This document shows, in pieces, positions 17,067-25,577 of a stretch of DNA of 64,000 nucleotides (position 1 is the first letter of the stretch; each line of letters begins with the position of its first letter). This DNA comes from Sphingomonas yabuuchiae. Lineage in GTDB: Bacteria; Pseudomonadota; Alphaproteobacteria; Sphingomonadales; Sphingomonadaceae. Location: positions 46,558 to 110,557 of the forward strand of contig NZ_JACHNX010000011.1 of assembly GCF_014199595.1 (NCBI RefSeq). The letters run 5' to 3'. The notes under the pieces were generated by a model, which made no database searches, was not told the DNA's origin, and saw nothing but the letters and a program-made list of their open reading frames with translations. The position numbers were made by a program, and so were the translations under genes.

Positions 17067-18344
17067 ATGCAGAAATTGTGCGCAGCCTTGCTGGCTGCGG
17101 CGTCGTGCGCCTCGGTGGCCCACGCGCAAGCCGGGCCGCCTGTGCCTATCGAGCAGGCTGGACCGATCTATTCGCTCGACCAGGCGGTCGTCGCTGCCGG
17201 CGGTTCGGCGCCTTCGACCTCGGCCGCTACCGCTGCCATCGAAGCCGCACGTGCGGGCCGGACCGTTGCGGGATTGCGACCCAACCCGGTCTTCCAAGGA
17301 CAGATCGAGAATATAACGGGCTCCGGACCCTATCGGGGCGTGCGCGCCGCAGAGACTACGGTCGGGTTCGCCATTCCGATCGAATTGGGTGGCAAGCGCA
17401 GCGCCCGGGTCGGAGTCGCCAACGCCCAACTCTCACGCGCCGAGATCCAGGCGGCCATCATAGCCGCAGACGTGCGGTTGCAAGTGACGCAGCTCTACGT
17501 AGAAGCGGTCGCAGCCGAGCGACGGGTGACAACGGCGCGGGATCAGGCGCGGATAGCGGGCGATGCACTCCGAGCGGCGAGTGTTCGCGTCCAGGCCGGA
17601 CGGGCGTCGCCGCTTGAACAACAACGCGCCGACGTCGCACGGATCAACGCCGAGGCCAACGTCGAGCGTCAGCTTCGGCTCTCAGAGGCGGCCCGGGCGA
17701 ACCTGGCGCGACGGATTGGTCGGCCGATCGATGGCCGCCTCGACGACGCGTTGCTCGATCGACTGCCCGGCGCTGCGGCCTATGGGCCCGCGGCACCGGT
17801 ACGAACGGTGGGAACGCTGGCGCTGGCCGCAGCCGATGCGGACTTCAGCATCGCGGATGCCGGCGTAAGGCTCGCACGCGCCAACCGTGTACCTGACATC
17901 AACGTCGGCCCGGCGCTGCGCAGGCTGGAAGCAACGAACGACACCGCGGCCGTCTTTACGGTCTCGATACCGATCCCGGTGTTCAACAACGGCCGCGCGG
18001 CGATCGCGCAGGCGACTGCACAGCGTACCCAGGCGGACGCTCTTCGCCGGGTGACGGCGCTCGACATCGAGCAAGCCATCACTGACGCGCAGGCTCAGGC
18101 GGCGAACGCGGCGACGACCGCGCGTGCGGCGTCCGGACCGGCTTTGGCAGCCGCGCAGGAAGCGGCTCGGATCGCGCGTATCGGATACCGCGAAGGCAAG
18201 TTCGGGCAACTCGAACTGCTCGACGCCGAACGCACCCTCGCCGAGACGCGCGTCGCCGCGATCGACGCGCTCGCCAACTACCAGAATGCACGCGCGCAAG
18301 TGGAGCGGCTGACCGCCCCTGCGCCCGTTGGGGGAAATCAGTGA
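17067..18344 (+). CDS. czcC: CzcC, outer membrane channel of a heavy-metal RND efflux system
   Basis: This 425-residue TolC-family protein starts with a signal peptide (LCAALLAAASCASVAHAQ). It has two repeats of long amphipathic helices rich in Ala, Arg and Gln, which build the periplasmic tunnel, with beta parts such as FTVSIPIPVFNNG. It is the outer-membrane exit duct for a CzcCBA-type pump that removes cobalt, zinc and cadmium. Its stop overlaps the czcB start. Length and order are normal for the family. Confidence 0.92.
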   Translation: MQKLCAALLAAASCASVAHAQAGPPVPIEQAGPIYSLDQAVVAAGGSAPSTSAATAAIEAARAGRTVAGLRPNPVFQGQIENITGSGPYRGVRAAETTVGFAIPIELGGKRSARVGVANAQLSRAEIQAAIIAADVRLQVTQLYVEAVAAERRVTTARDQARIAGDALRAASVRVQAGRASPLEQQRADVARINAEANVERQLRLSEAARANLARRIGRPIDGRLDDALLDRLPGAAAYGPAAPVRTVGTLALAAADADFSIADAGVRLARANRVPDINVGPALRRLEATNDTAAVFTVSIPIPVFNNGRAAIAQATAQRTQADALRRVTALDIEQAITDAQAQAANAATTARAASGPALAAAQEAARIARIGYREGKFGQLELLDAERTLAETRVAAIDALANYQNARAQVERLTAPAPVGGNQ

Positions 18345-19507
18345 TGAAAAGCTATTATCTCGTGGGCGCAGCGACGGCCGCCCTCCTGCTGTCGGCATGC
18401 GGCGGTGGAAGCGACGCCGGAAACGAAGCCGCTGCGAACGAGGCAGCGAGCAGTGCCCCGGCGAATGCCGGGGCGGAAGCACCGGCTCAGAAGGATGCGC
18501 TTACGCTAACCTCCGAGCAGATCGCAGCGGCCGGAGTGCAAATCGGCCGTCCGATCGTCGGAGGTGCGGGAACGATCGAGCTTCCCGCGATCATCGAAGG
18601 CGATCCGCAGGGCACGCAGGTCGTGTCGGCTGCCATCGCCGGTCGGGTGGTCGCGCTCACGCGCAATCTCGGGCAGACCGTCGGCCGCGGTCAGACGATC
18701 GCCGTGATCGAAAGCCGGGAGGCCGCACAGATCAAGGGCGAGGTGCAGGCCGCGCGTGCACGGCTGCAGCTCGCGAACTCCAATCTCGCGCGCGAACAGC
18801 GCTTGTTCTCGCAGAAGGTCTCGCCCGAGCAGGACCTGATCGCGGCGCGCACCGCAGCGACGGAGGCGCGCATCGCGCTCACCCAGGCGCAGAGTACCGT
18901 TTCGGCAGCCGGCGTCGGCGGGGCGGGACTGAACCGGCTGGGAATCGCCGCCCCGATCTCGGGCCAGGTGATCGCACGGCCCGTGACCCTCGGTCAGACC
19001 GTGACGGCCGATGCCGAGCTCTATCGCATCGCCAATCTCGGCCAGGTGTCGCTGGCCTTGAATCTCAGGCCGGAGGATGCCGGCCGCGTCCGTCCCGGCA
19101 ACGTCGTGACGGTCAAGGCCGCGGGCCGGCAGGCGACGGCGCGGATCACCTTCGTGTCGCCAGCGCTCGATCCCCAGACCCGCCTCGTGCCGTCGATCGC
19201 GACGCTCGACAATCGTGGTGGCACCTGGCGCGTTGGCGAACCCGTGACCGCTTCGGTCGAACTGACGGGTAGCGGCGGCAGCGGTGCGATCCGTGTGCCG
19301 ACCACGGCGGTGCAGACCGACGAGGGCAAATCGGTCGTCTTCGTACGAACTCCAAAAGGCTTCCAGGCGACCCAGGTGCAGCTCGGCGACGCATCCGGTG
19401 ACACGGTGATCGTCCGCTCCGGCCTGACTGGCCGTGAGCAGATCGCCACCACCGGCAGCTTCACGCTCAAGGCCGAACTCGGCAAGAGCGAAGCGGTAGA
19501 GGATTGA
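18344..19507 (+). CDS. czcB: CzcB, periplasmic adaptor of the RND efflux system
   Basis: The protein of about 387 residues has a lipoprotein signal (LLLSACGGG) and the barrel-sandwich hybrid of membrane fusion proteins: AAIAGRVVALTRNLGQTV near residue 100 and IAAPISGQVIARPVTLGQ after the helical hairpin. It links the CzcA pump to the CzcC channel. The ATG at 18344 was chosen; a GTG one codon earlier is also possible. It lies between overlapping czcC and a 4-base gap to czcA, in the classic C-B-A order. A Gly/Asn/Ala-rich linker follows the lipid anchor. Confidence 0.92.
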   Translation: MKSYYLVGAATAALLLSACGGGSDAGNEAAANEAASSAPANAGAEAPAQKDALTLTSEQIAAAGVQIGRPIVGGAGTIELPAIIEGDPQGTQVVSAAIAGRVVALTRNLGQTVGRGQTIAVIESREAAQIKGEVQAARARLQLANSNLAREQRLFSQKVSPEQDLIAARTAATEARIALTQAQSTVSAAGVGGAGLNRLGIAAPISGQVIARPVTLGQTVTADAELYRIANLGQVSLALNLRPEDAGRVRPGNVVTVKAAGRQATARITFVSPALDPQTRLVPSIATLDNRGGTWRVGEPVTASVELTGSGGSGAIRVPTTAVQTDEGKSVVFVRTPKGFQATQVQLGDASGDTVIVRSGLTGREQIATTGSFTLKAELGKSEAVED

Positions 19508-19511
19508 GATC

Positions 19512-22500
19512 ATGATCGCCCGCATCGTCACATGGGCGGTCGAGAAGCGTTGGCTCGTCCTGCTGCTCGCCGTCATCGCCGCAACCATCGGCGCCTTCTC
19601 CCTCTACCGGCTGCCGATCGACGCGGTGCCGGACATCACCAACAATCAGGTACAGATCAACGTTCGCGCGCCAGCGCTGTCGCCCGAGCTGGTCGAGAAG
19701 CAGGTGTCGTTCCCGATCGAGACGGCGCTCGCCGGCACCCCGGGCCTTGAATACACCCGCTCGTTGAGCCGCAACGGCTTCGCGCAGATTACGGCCGTCT
19801 TCTCCGACGCGACCGACATCTACTTCGCCCGCCAGCAGGTCGGCGAACGGCTGCAGGGTGTGGCCGAGAACCTGCCCGACGGCGTGAACCCCGAAATGGG
19901 ACCGATCGCGACCGGTCTGGGCGAGGTGTACATGTACACCGTCCGCCTGCAGCACCGCGCCGACGACAAGCACAAGCCCGGCGAGCCGGGCCAGCAGCCC
20001 GACGGCAGCTACATCACCCCCGAGGGCGATCGGCTGACGAGCGAGGAGGACAAGGCGACCTATCTGCGTACCGCGCAGGACTGGATCGTCACCCCGCTAC
20101 TGAAGAACACGCCCGGCCTGGCCGGTGTCGACTCGATCGGAGGCTATGCCAAGCAGTTCCTGGTTGTCCCCGATGTCCAAAAGCTCGCTTCACTCGGCAT
20201 CACGCTGACCGAACTGGGTAACGCTCTCGAGCGGAACAATACCAGTGTCGGAGGCGGCTTCGTCAACCGCAACGGTGAGGGACTGGCGGTAAGGTCGGAC
20301 GCTCTGGTCCGCAACACCGGCGAGTTGGCCCGGACTGTCGTGGCGACCCGCAACGGCGTGCCCGTGACGCTCGATCAGGTCGCGACCGTTCGCACCGGAC
20401 AGGCGATCCGGATGGGTTCCGCGTCCGAGAACGGCACCGAGGTCGTGGTGGGTACCGCGATCATGCGGATCGGTGAGAACAGCCGCTCGGTCGCGACCGC
20501 GGTCGCGGACAAGCTGAAGACGATCAACGCCTCGCTTCCGCCGGACGTGGTTGTGCAGCCGGTACTCAACCGCACCGAGCTGGTTAACTCCACCATCCGG
20601 ACGGTGGCGCGCAACCTCGGCGAAGGCGCGGTCCTCGTCATCGTGGTCCTTTTTCTCCTGCTCGGAAACTTCCGCGCGGCGCTCATTGCAGCGCTCGTCA
20701 TTCCGATCACGATGACGCTAACCGGATTCGGGATGCTCAAGGCAGGCGTCTCTGCCAACCTCATGAGCCTCGGCGCGCTTGACTTCGGCCTGATCGTCGA
20801 TGGCGCGGTCATCATCGTCGAGAATGCGTTGCGCAGGCTCGCGGAGCGCCAACATCACGAAGGCCGACTGCTCACGGTCAAGGAGCGGCTCGCGAGCGTG
20901 GCGGCTGCCGCGCGCGAGATGATCCGGCCTTCGGTATACGGACAGGCGATCATCATACTCGTCTACGTACCGCTGCTCACGCTCACCGGCGTCGAGGGCA
21001 AGACGTTCGTGCCGATGGCGCTCACCGTCATCATCGCGCTCGCCTTCGCGTTCGTGCTGTCGCTCACCTTCGTGCCTGCGATGATTGCCATCTGGCTGTC
21101 GAAGAAGGTCGACGAGGAGGACGGCCGCATCGTCACCTGGCTCAAGAAGCGCTATGAGCCGGGGCTCGATCGGGCCATGAGGCGTCCCACGATCACGATC
21201 GGGGCGGCCGTCGGCAGCCTCGTCCTGGCGGTCTTAGCGTTCGGAACGCTGGGGCAGGTGTTCCTGCCGCAGCTCGACGAGGGTGACCTGCTCATCCAGT
21301 CGCTGCGCATCCCGGCGACGTCGGTCCAGCAGAGCCAGGCGATGCAGGTGCCGATCGAACGCATGATGTCGAAGCAGCCCGAGGTGCAGTTCGTCTATTC
21401 GAAGACGGGCACCGCCGAGCTCGCATCGGACCCGATGCCGCCCAACGCCACGGACATGTTCGTCATCCTGAAACCGCGCGACGCATGGCCCGACCCCAAG
21501 TTGGCGAAGGAGGATCTGGTCAAGCGCATCGAGGGGAATCTCGCGAAGTTCCCGGGCAACGCCTACGAGATCACCCAGCCGATTCAGATGCGCTTCAACG
21601 AGCTGATCGCAGGCGTTCGCGGCGACATCGCCGTCAAGGTCTTCGGCGACGATTTCTCCGCCATGAACCGGACGGCGGAGCAGGTCGCGTCGATCCTGCG
21701 CAAGACGCAGGGCGCGGCCGACGTGAAGGTCGAGCAGACGACGGGTCTCCCGATGCTCGACATCCGCGTCAACCGCGATGCGATGGCACGCCTCGGCGTC
21801 ACCGCTCAGGATGTGCAGGACACCGTCACCGCCACCCTCGGCGGCCGCACCTCCGGGCAGATCTTCGAAGGAGACCGCCGCTTCCCGGTTGTCATCCGCC
21901 TCTCGGAGGCGCAGCGTTCGGATTTGGGGCTGCTGCAACAGGTCCAGGTTCCGGTCGCCGGCGGGTCCTTCGTTCCGCTTTCCAGCGTCGCCGACATCGG
22001 AGTCGTGGACGGGCCGAACCAGATCAGCCGCGAAAACGGCAAGCGCCGGGTGGTCGTGCAGGCCAACGTGCGTGGTCGCGACGTCGGAAGCGTTGTGGCC
22101 GACGCACAGGCTGCCATCGGCAGCCAGGTGCGCCTGCCACCGGGCAGCTATCTCGAATGGGGTGGACAGTTCGAGAACCTCCAGTCGGCCAGCGCAAGGC
22201 TGAAGCTGGTCATCCCGGCCTGCTTCGTCCTGATCCTGTTCCTCCTCTATGGCGCTCTGGGATCGGTGCGTGATGCCGCGATCGTGTTCACCGGCGTGCC
22301 CTTCGCGCTGGTGGGCGGCGTGCTGCTTCTCTTCGTGCGCGGCATGGACTTCTCGATCTCCGCCGCGGTGGGCTTCATCGCGCTGTCCGGCATCGCGGTC
22401 CTCAACGGCCTCGTCATGGTCAGCTCCATCCAGGACCTGATCCGTTCGGGCATGGATCGCGCCGAGGCGGCGCATGTTGGTGCGATGCAGCGCCTGCGTC

Positions 22501-22757
22501 CGGTCGCCATGACGGCGCTGGTGGCATCGCTCGGCTTCGTACCGATGGCGCTCGGACATGGTGCCGGAGCCGAGGTGCAGAAGCCGTTGGCGACGGTCGT
22601 CATCGGCGGGCTGATCTCGGCGACGCTGCTGACGCTCTTCGTGCTTCCCACCCTTTACGCGCGGTTCGGGCAGAAGGCGATCGAGCTGCCGGAGCACTAC
22701 AACGAAGAGCACGAAGGCGATGATCACGGTCAGACCTTCGGGAAGACCATGGCCTGA
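19512..22757 (+). CDS. czcA: CzcA, heavy-metal RND proton antiporter
   Basis: The 1,081-residue protein has the RND layout of twelve membrane helices and two large periplasmic loops. The heavy-metal signature LDFGLIVDGAVIIVEN carries the charged residues of proton relay. N-terminal (EKRWLVLLLAVIAATIG) and C-terminal (LPTLYARFG) ends are intact. It exports divalent cations (zinc, cobalt, cadmium class) from the periplasm or cytosol, driven by protons. An insert with HRADDKHKPGEPGQQPDG near residues 145-165 is longer than in many relatives. No frameshift is seen, so the pump should work. Confidence 0.95.
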   Translation: MIARIVTWAVEKRWLVLLLAVIAATIGAFSLYRLPIDAVPDITNNQVQINVRAPALSPELVEKQVSFPIETALAGTPGLEYTRSLSRNGFAQITAVFSDATDIYFARQQVGERLQGVAENLPDGVNPEMGPIATGLGEVYMYTVRLQHRADDKHKPGEPGQQPDGSYITPEGDRLTSEEDKATYLRTAQDWIVTPLLKNTPGLAGVDSIGGYAKQFLVVPDVQKLASLGITLTELGNALERNNTSVGGGFVNRNGEGLAVRSDALVRNTGELARTVVATRNGVPVTLDQVATVRTGQAIRMGSASENGTEVVVGTAIMRIGENSRSVATAVADKLKTINASLPPDVVVQPVLNRTELVNSTIRTVARNLGEGAVLVIVVLFLLLGNFRAALIAALVIPITMTLTGFGMLKAGVSANLMSLGALDFGLIVDGAVIIVENALRRLAERQHHEGRLLTVKERLASVAAAAREMIRPSVYGQAIIILVYVPLLTLTGVEGKTFVPMALTVIIALAFAFVLSLTFVPAMIAIWLSKKVDEEDGRIVTWLKKRYEPGLDRAMRRPTITIGAAVGSLVLAVLAFGTLGQVFLPQLDEGDLLIQSLRIPATSVQQSQAMQVPIERMMSKQPEVQFVYSKTGTAELASDPMPPNATDMFVILKPRDAWPDPKLAKEDLVKRIEGNLAKFPGNAYEITQPIQMRFNELIAGVRGDIAVKVFGDDFSAMNRTAEQVASILRKTQGAADVKVEQTTGLPMLDIRVNRDAMARLGVTAQDVQDTVTATLGGRTSGQIFEGDRRFPVVIRLSEAQRSDLGLLQQVQVPVAGGSFVPLSSVADIGVVDGPNQISRENGKRRVVVQANVRGRDVGSVVADAQAAIGSQVRLPPGSYLEWGGQFENLQSASARLKLVIPACFVLILFLLYGALGSVRDAAIVFTGVPFALVGGVLLLFVRGMDFSISAAVGFIALSGIAVLNGLVMVSSIQDLIRSGMDRAEAAHVGAMQRLRPVAMTALVASLGFVPMALGHGAGAEVQKPLATVVIGGLISATLLTLFVLPTLYARFGQKAIELPEHYNEEHEGDDHGQTFGKTMA

Positions 22758-22814
22758 CGAACGAGGGGGGCGGCCTCGTCGTGCCGCCCTCCCATATCGA
22801 TGATGGGGATACCC

Positions 22815-23303
22815 ATGCCGGAGATCACGATTTCCCGAGTTTTCCATGGTCCGCCGCTGCGGATCTGGTCCGCGCTGATAGAGCCCGAGCACCGTCAAGC
22901 CTGGAGGCCGATGATCCAGCTCGACGATGCCAGCCAGGTCGGCGAAACCCAGTGCACGTTCGCCTTCCCGGGCTGGTCACGGTCCGTCCGTTCACCCGCC
23001 GAGGTCGACCGCCTGGACAAGCCCCGGGCTTTCGCCTGGTCGTGCGGCATTTCTCACGTGTTCATGATCGAGGAGCGCTTCGAACTCCAGGGTGACGACG
23101 GCGGCACCACGGTGTCGCACAGCTGCGTCCTCCGGGGCCTGCTCTCGCTCCCAATCGCCGCAATGGTTCTGCGTCGTCTGCGCGTACTGATGATCGAGGC
23201 CGACGACCGACTTGCGGCCTACCTTCACTGGCGCGCCGGACAGGCGGTCCGCGGAGCCGACCGGCGCCGCATAGCGCAGCACTATCGAAGGAAGGTACGA
23301 TGA
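22815..23303 (+). CDS. SRPBCC (START-like) family protein
   Basis: The protein of about 162 residues has the polyketide-cyclase/START pattern: ITISRVFHGPPLRIWSALIEP at the N terminus, then a beta-rich middle and a long C-terminal helix (AMVLRRLRVLMIEADDR). The fold binds hydrophobic ligands. No catalytic residue is recognisable. It follows czcA by about 60 bases and its stop overlaps the lipoprotein gene as ATGA, so it is co-expressed with envelope genes. Several ATG codons are near; I prefer 22815 because GGGG is well spaced. Confidence 0.75.
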   Translation: MPEITISRVFHGPPLRIWSALIEPEHRQAWRPMIQLDDASQVGETQCTFAFPGWSRSVRSPAEVDRLDKPRAFAWSCGISHVFMIEERFELQGDDGGTTVSHSCVLRGLLSLPIAAMVLRRLRVLMIEADDRLAAYLHWRAGQAVRGADRRRIAQHYRRKVR

Positions 23304-23668
23304 TTGGCATCAGGATCGTCGCGATGGTCGGCTTCGTGGTCCTGACCGGCTGCTCGAAGCCCGCGCCCAGCGACCCGCCCACCCAGCAGGAGGTTCATTC
23401 CGCCGACAGCGGGGTGTCGACCGGGCAACTCGGCCGTCACCGCTATCGCTGCGACGACGGAAGCAGGCTGCTGATCGACTACAAGGACGATGGACTGCGG
23501 CTCGACTTGCGCGACGGGAACGACACTCCTCCCCGGATACTCAGCGCGCCCACGCAAAGGCTGCAATATGTCGGCGACGGCATCACGGCGACGTTCTCCG
23601 GTAAGCAGCTGACGATCATCGAGGGCACGAGCCGAACCCGGACCTGCGTCCAGGAGGGCAGCAAGTGA
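23300..23668 (+). CDS. Lipoprotein with MliC-like C-terminal domain
   Basis: The 122-residue protein has a lipobox (VVLTGCSK) near residue 17 and a domain starting RYRCDDGSRLLIDYKDDG and ending with a paired cysteine (TRTCVQ). The spacing of cysteines and aromatic residues resembles the C-type lysozyme inhibitor fold (MliC). A related lipoprotein lies at 24989-25387. The start overlaps the upstream SRPBCC stop. Function as a lysozyme inhibitor is only suggested by the pattern. Confidence 0.65.
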   Translation: MIGIRIVAMVGFVVLTGCSKPAPSDPPTQQEVHSADSGVSTGQLGRHRYRCDDGSRLLIDYKDDGLRLDLRDGNDTPPRILSAPTQRLQYVGDGITATFSGKQLTIIEGTSRTRTCVQEGSK

Positions 23669-23735
23669 CCCGGTCGTACCAACGGTGCGGTTCGGCCGGA
23701 ACACGTCCGCGCAGACGTCAGCGGAGGGCGTGACG

Positions 23736-24077
23736 ATGTCCGATCCGACAATCTCGAACGTCATGGCGATCCGCGCAGACATGATCGCGCGCAGTCGAGC
23801 GCTTCGCGAAGCGCAGGCGAACATGGCGCCCGGCGCAGTGCCGGGCGTCCCCTCGTCCAGTTTCGCGCAGACGCTCGACGGCGTCGTGGCGAAGGTGAAT
23901 GAGACGCAGCAGCGGGAAGACGTCGCCACCGAGGCCTACGAGCGCGGCGAGACGAACGACATCGCGACCGTCGCGCTCATCCAGAACCGTGCAAGTGTCG
24001 CGTTCGAAGCGACGCTTCAGGTCCGCAACAAACTTCTGTCCGCATACAAAGACATCATGAACATGCCGCTCGGCTGA
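23736..24077 (+). CDS. fliE: FliE-like flagellar hook-basal body protein, orphan
   Basis: The 113-residue protein has the FliE pattern: a central FAQTLDGVVAKVNETQ and the C-terminal LQVRNKLLSAYKDIMNMPLG, which in flagella joins the MS ring to the rod. The ATG at 23736 has GGAGG upstream; the open frame begins earlier at 23685. No fliF, fliG or other flagellar gene lies near, and the neighbours are a lipoprotein and a bestrophin gene. It may be a displaced chromosomal gene or a relic. The length is close to normal, so the protein itself looks intact. Confidence 0.85.
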   Translation: MSDPTISNVMAIRADMIARSRALREAQANMAPGAVPGVPSSSFAQTLDGVVAKVNETQQREDVATEAYERGETNDIATVALIQNRASVAFEATLQVRNKLLSAYKDIMNMPLG

Positions 24078-24107
24078 AGCCGAAGCATGCTGGAGCAATG
24101 AATATTT

Positions 24108-24995
24108 ATGATTGTGGGCGCCACGCCACGATTTCGGCAGATCATGTTTGAGGTATGGAAGCCGCTGACGATCCTCTTCGTATGGGATGTCGCGGTCACC
24201 GCCTTCCACTTCATGACGCCGATCAAGGAGCCGCCGCTTCCGACGGCGTTATTCGGCACCGCGATCGCGCTGTTCATGGGGTTCCGAACCAACGCCGCCT
24301 ATGCGCGCTGGTGGGAGGCGCGGACGCTGTGGGGCGCGCTTATCAACGCGTCACGCTCTCTGTCCAGATTCACTCTCAGCCTTTCAGCCGCAAGCAACAC
24401 GGGTAATGACCTTCATCGAGATGTAATTCGCCGCCAGATCGCCTTCGCCAATGCGCTCCGCTGCCAACTTCGCAAGGAATCTGTCCGTGGCGAGATTGAT
24501 CGTTCTGCTGGTGTGTTGCTGGCTGAAGCCACCGCTTACGAAAGCAATCCCGCTAATGCGATTTTGAATAGTATATCTCTTGTCTTTGCGAATGAACTAT
24601 CTGCGGGTCGCATAGACACGATTCAGCAGGCAACTGTAGAACGCATCCTTATAGACATCGCCAATGCCCAAGGCGGGATGGAGCGTATCAAAAATACGCC
24701 ACTACCAAATGGATTTCGATTCTTTCCAAATCTATTCACAAGGATATTCTGCCTTCTCTTGCCAGTTGCGCTAGTTGAGTCGCTTGGTGTCGCGACGCCA
24801 ATTGGATCAACATTGATAGGCCTTATATTTTTGGCAGTATTGAGCATTGGAGACGATTTAACTGATCCGTTTGCAAATTCCGTCCATGATGTACCGCTCA
24901 CAGCAATGTGCAGGACAATCGAAATCAATCTATTAGAGGCCGCTAGGCTAGAGGCTCCTGCGCCAATAACTCCAGTAGGTGGAGTTCTATGGTGA
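24108..24995 (+). CDS. Bestrophin-like anion channel (UPF0187)
   Basis: The protein of 295 residues has the bestrophin family pattern: FGTAIALFMGFRTNAAYARWWEAR followed by LWGALINASRSL in the N-terminal part. It continues with LPNGFRFFPNLFTRIFCLLLP and GDDLTDPFANSVHDVPL in the C-terminal part, where family members have similar motifs. It forms a pentameric channel in the inner membrane. Base composition changes inside the gene: the first 290 bases are GC-rich like the neighbours, while the rest is clearly AT-richer. The next lipoprotein gene overlaps its end. The chimeric look suggests recombination inside the gene. Confidence 0.85.
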   Translation: MIVGATPRFRQIMFEVWKPLTILFVWDVAVTAFHFMTPIKEPPLPTALFGTAIALFMGFRTNAAYARWWEARTLWGALINASRSLSRFTLSLSAASNTGNDLHRDVIRRQIAFANALRCQLRKESVRGEIDRSAGVLLAEATAYESNPANAILNSISLVFANELSAGRIDTIQQATVERILIDIANAQGGMERIKNTPLPNGFRFFPNLFTRIFCLLLPVALVESLGVATPIGSTLIGLIFLAVLSIGDDLTDPFANSVHDVPLTAMCRTIEINLLEAARLEAPAPITPVGGVLW

Positions 24996-25387
24996 GCGGT
25001 ATACGTAACGGATTGCCAAAATCAGCTTTAAGACTCGCGACGTTCTTGCCGCTGGCAGTTTCGGCTTTGGCACTATCTTCCTGCGATGGTGGCTCCGATA
25101 GGTCAATGGTTGGGCCCCATAATGCAAGTACGGTGCCTGGGTTTCTCGGTCAGCGCATTGTCTATTGCGATGATGGGTCGCGTGCCGATGTCGACTATCT
25201 TGTTGACGGGTTGCAAATGGCAGTAACCTGGCTGCCGCATGGCAAAACACAGATTTTGCGAGCAAATCGCACAGGAGAGGAATTTCGAAGTCGCCATTTA
25301 AAAGCGATTGTTGCCGGCAAATCAATCGCATTTACCTTTTCAAATAAAAGAATACGTGCCTGTCATCCAATTGAGGAGGGTGGCTAA
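24989..25387 (+). CDS. Second MliC-like lipoprotein
   Basis: The 132-residue protein has a lipobox (LALSSCDGG) and a domain starting IVYCDDGSRADVDYLVDGL and ending RIRACHP. This matches the lipoprotein at 23300-23668 in the cysteine-flanked pattern, so the two are paralogous. Its base composition is AT-richer than the region, as is the end of the bestrophin gene that it overlaps. GGTGGAG lies 5 bases before the ATG. The two lipoproteins bracket fliE and bestrophin. Confidence 0.65.
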   Translation: MVSGIRNGLPKSALRLATFLPLAVSALALSSCDGGSDRSMVGPHNASTVPGFLGQRIVYCDDGSRADVDYLVDGLQMAVTWLPHGKTQILRANRTGEEFRSRHLKAIVAGKSIAFTFSNKRIRACHPIEEGG

Positions 25388-25577
25388 CGCTCATTATTGA
25401 ATATTTAGTGCTGTCAATACGTATCTATAGCCTAGGCATGATCAACGCTAAACTAGGAGAGCTATGACTTTTCTCTAGCTTTTTATACGTCAACGTCTGC
25501 TTCGTACTTACCGCCGCAACATACGGGATATGCCGCTTTGCCCGCATCCGACCAAAGACCAACGTTGGGAGACCGTC

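Noticed and set aside
21234..22898. A 554-residue open frame on the minus strand opposite czcA
   Set aside because: It is a high-GC antisense shadow of czcA with His/Arg/Asp-rich composition and no domain; czcA is a clear gene.
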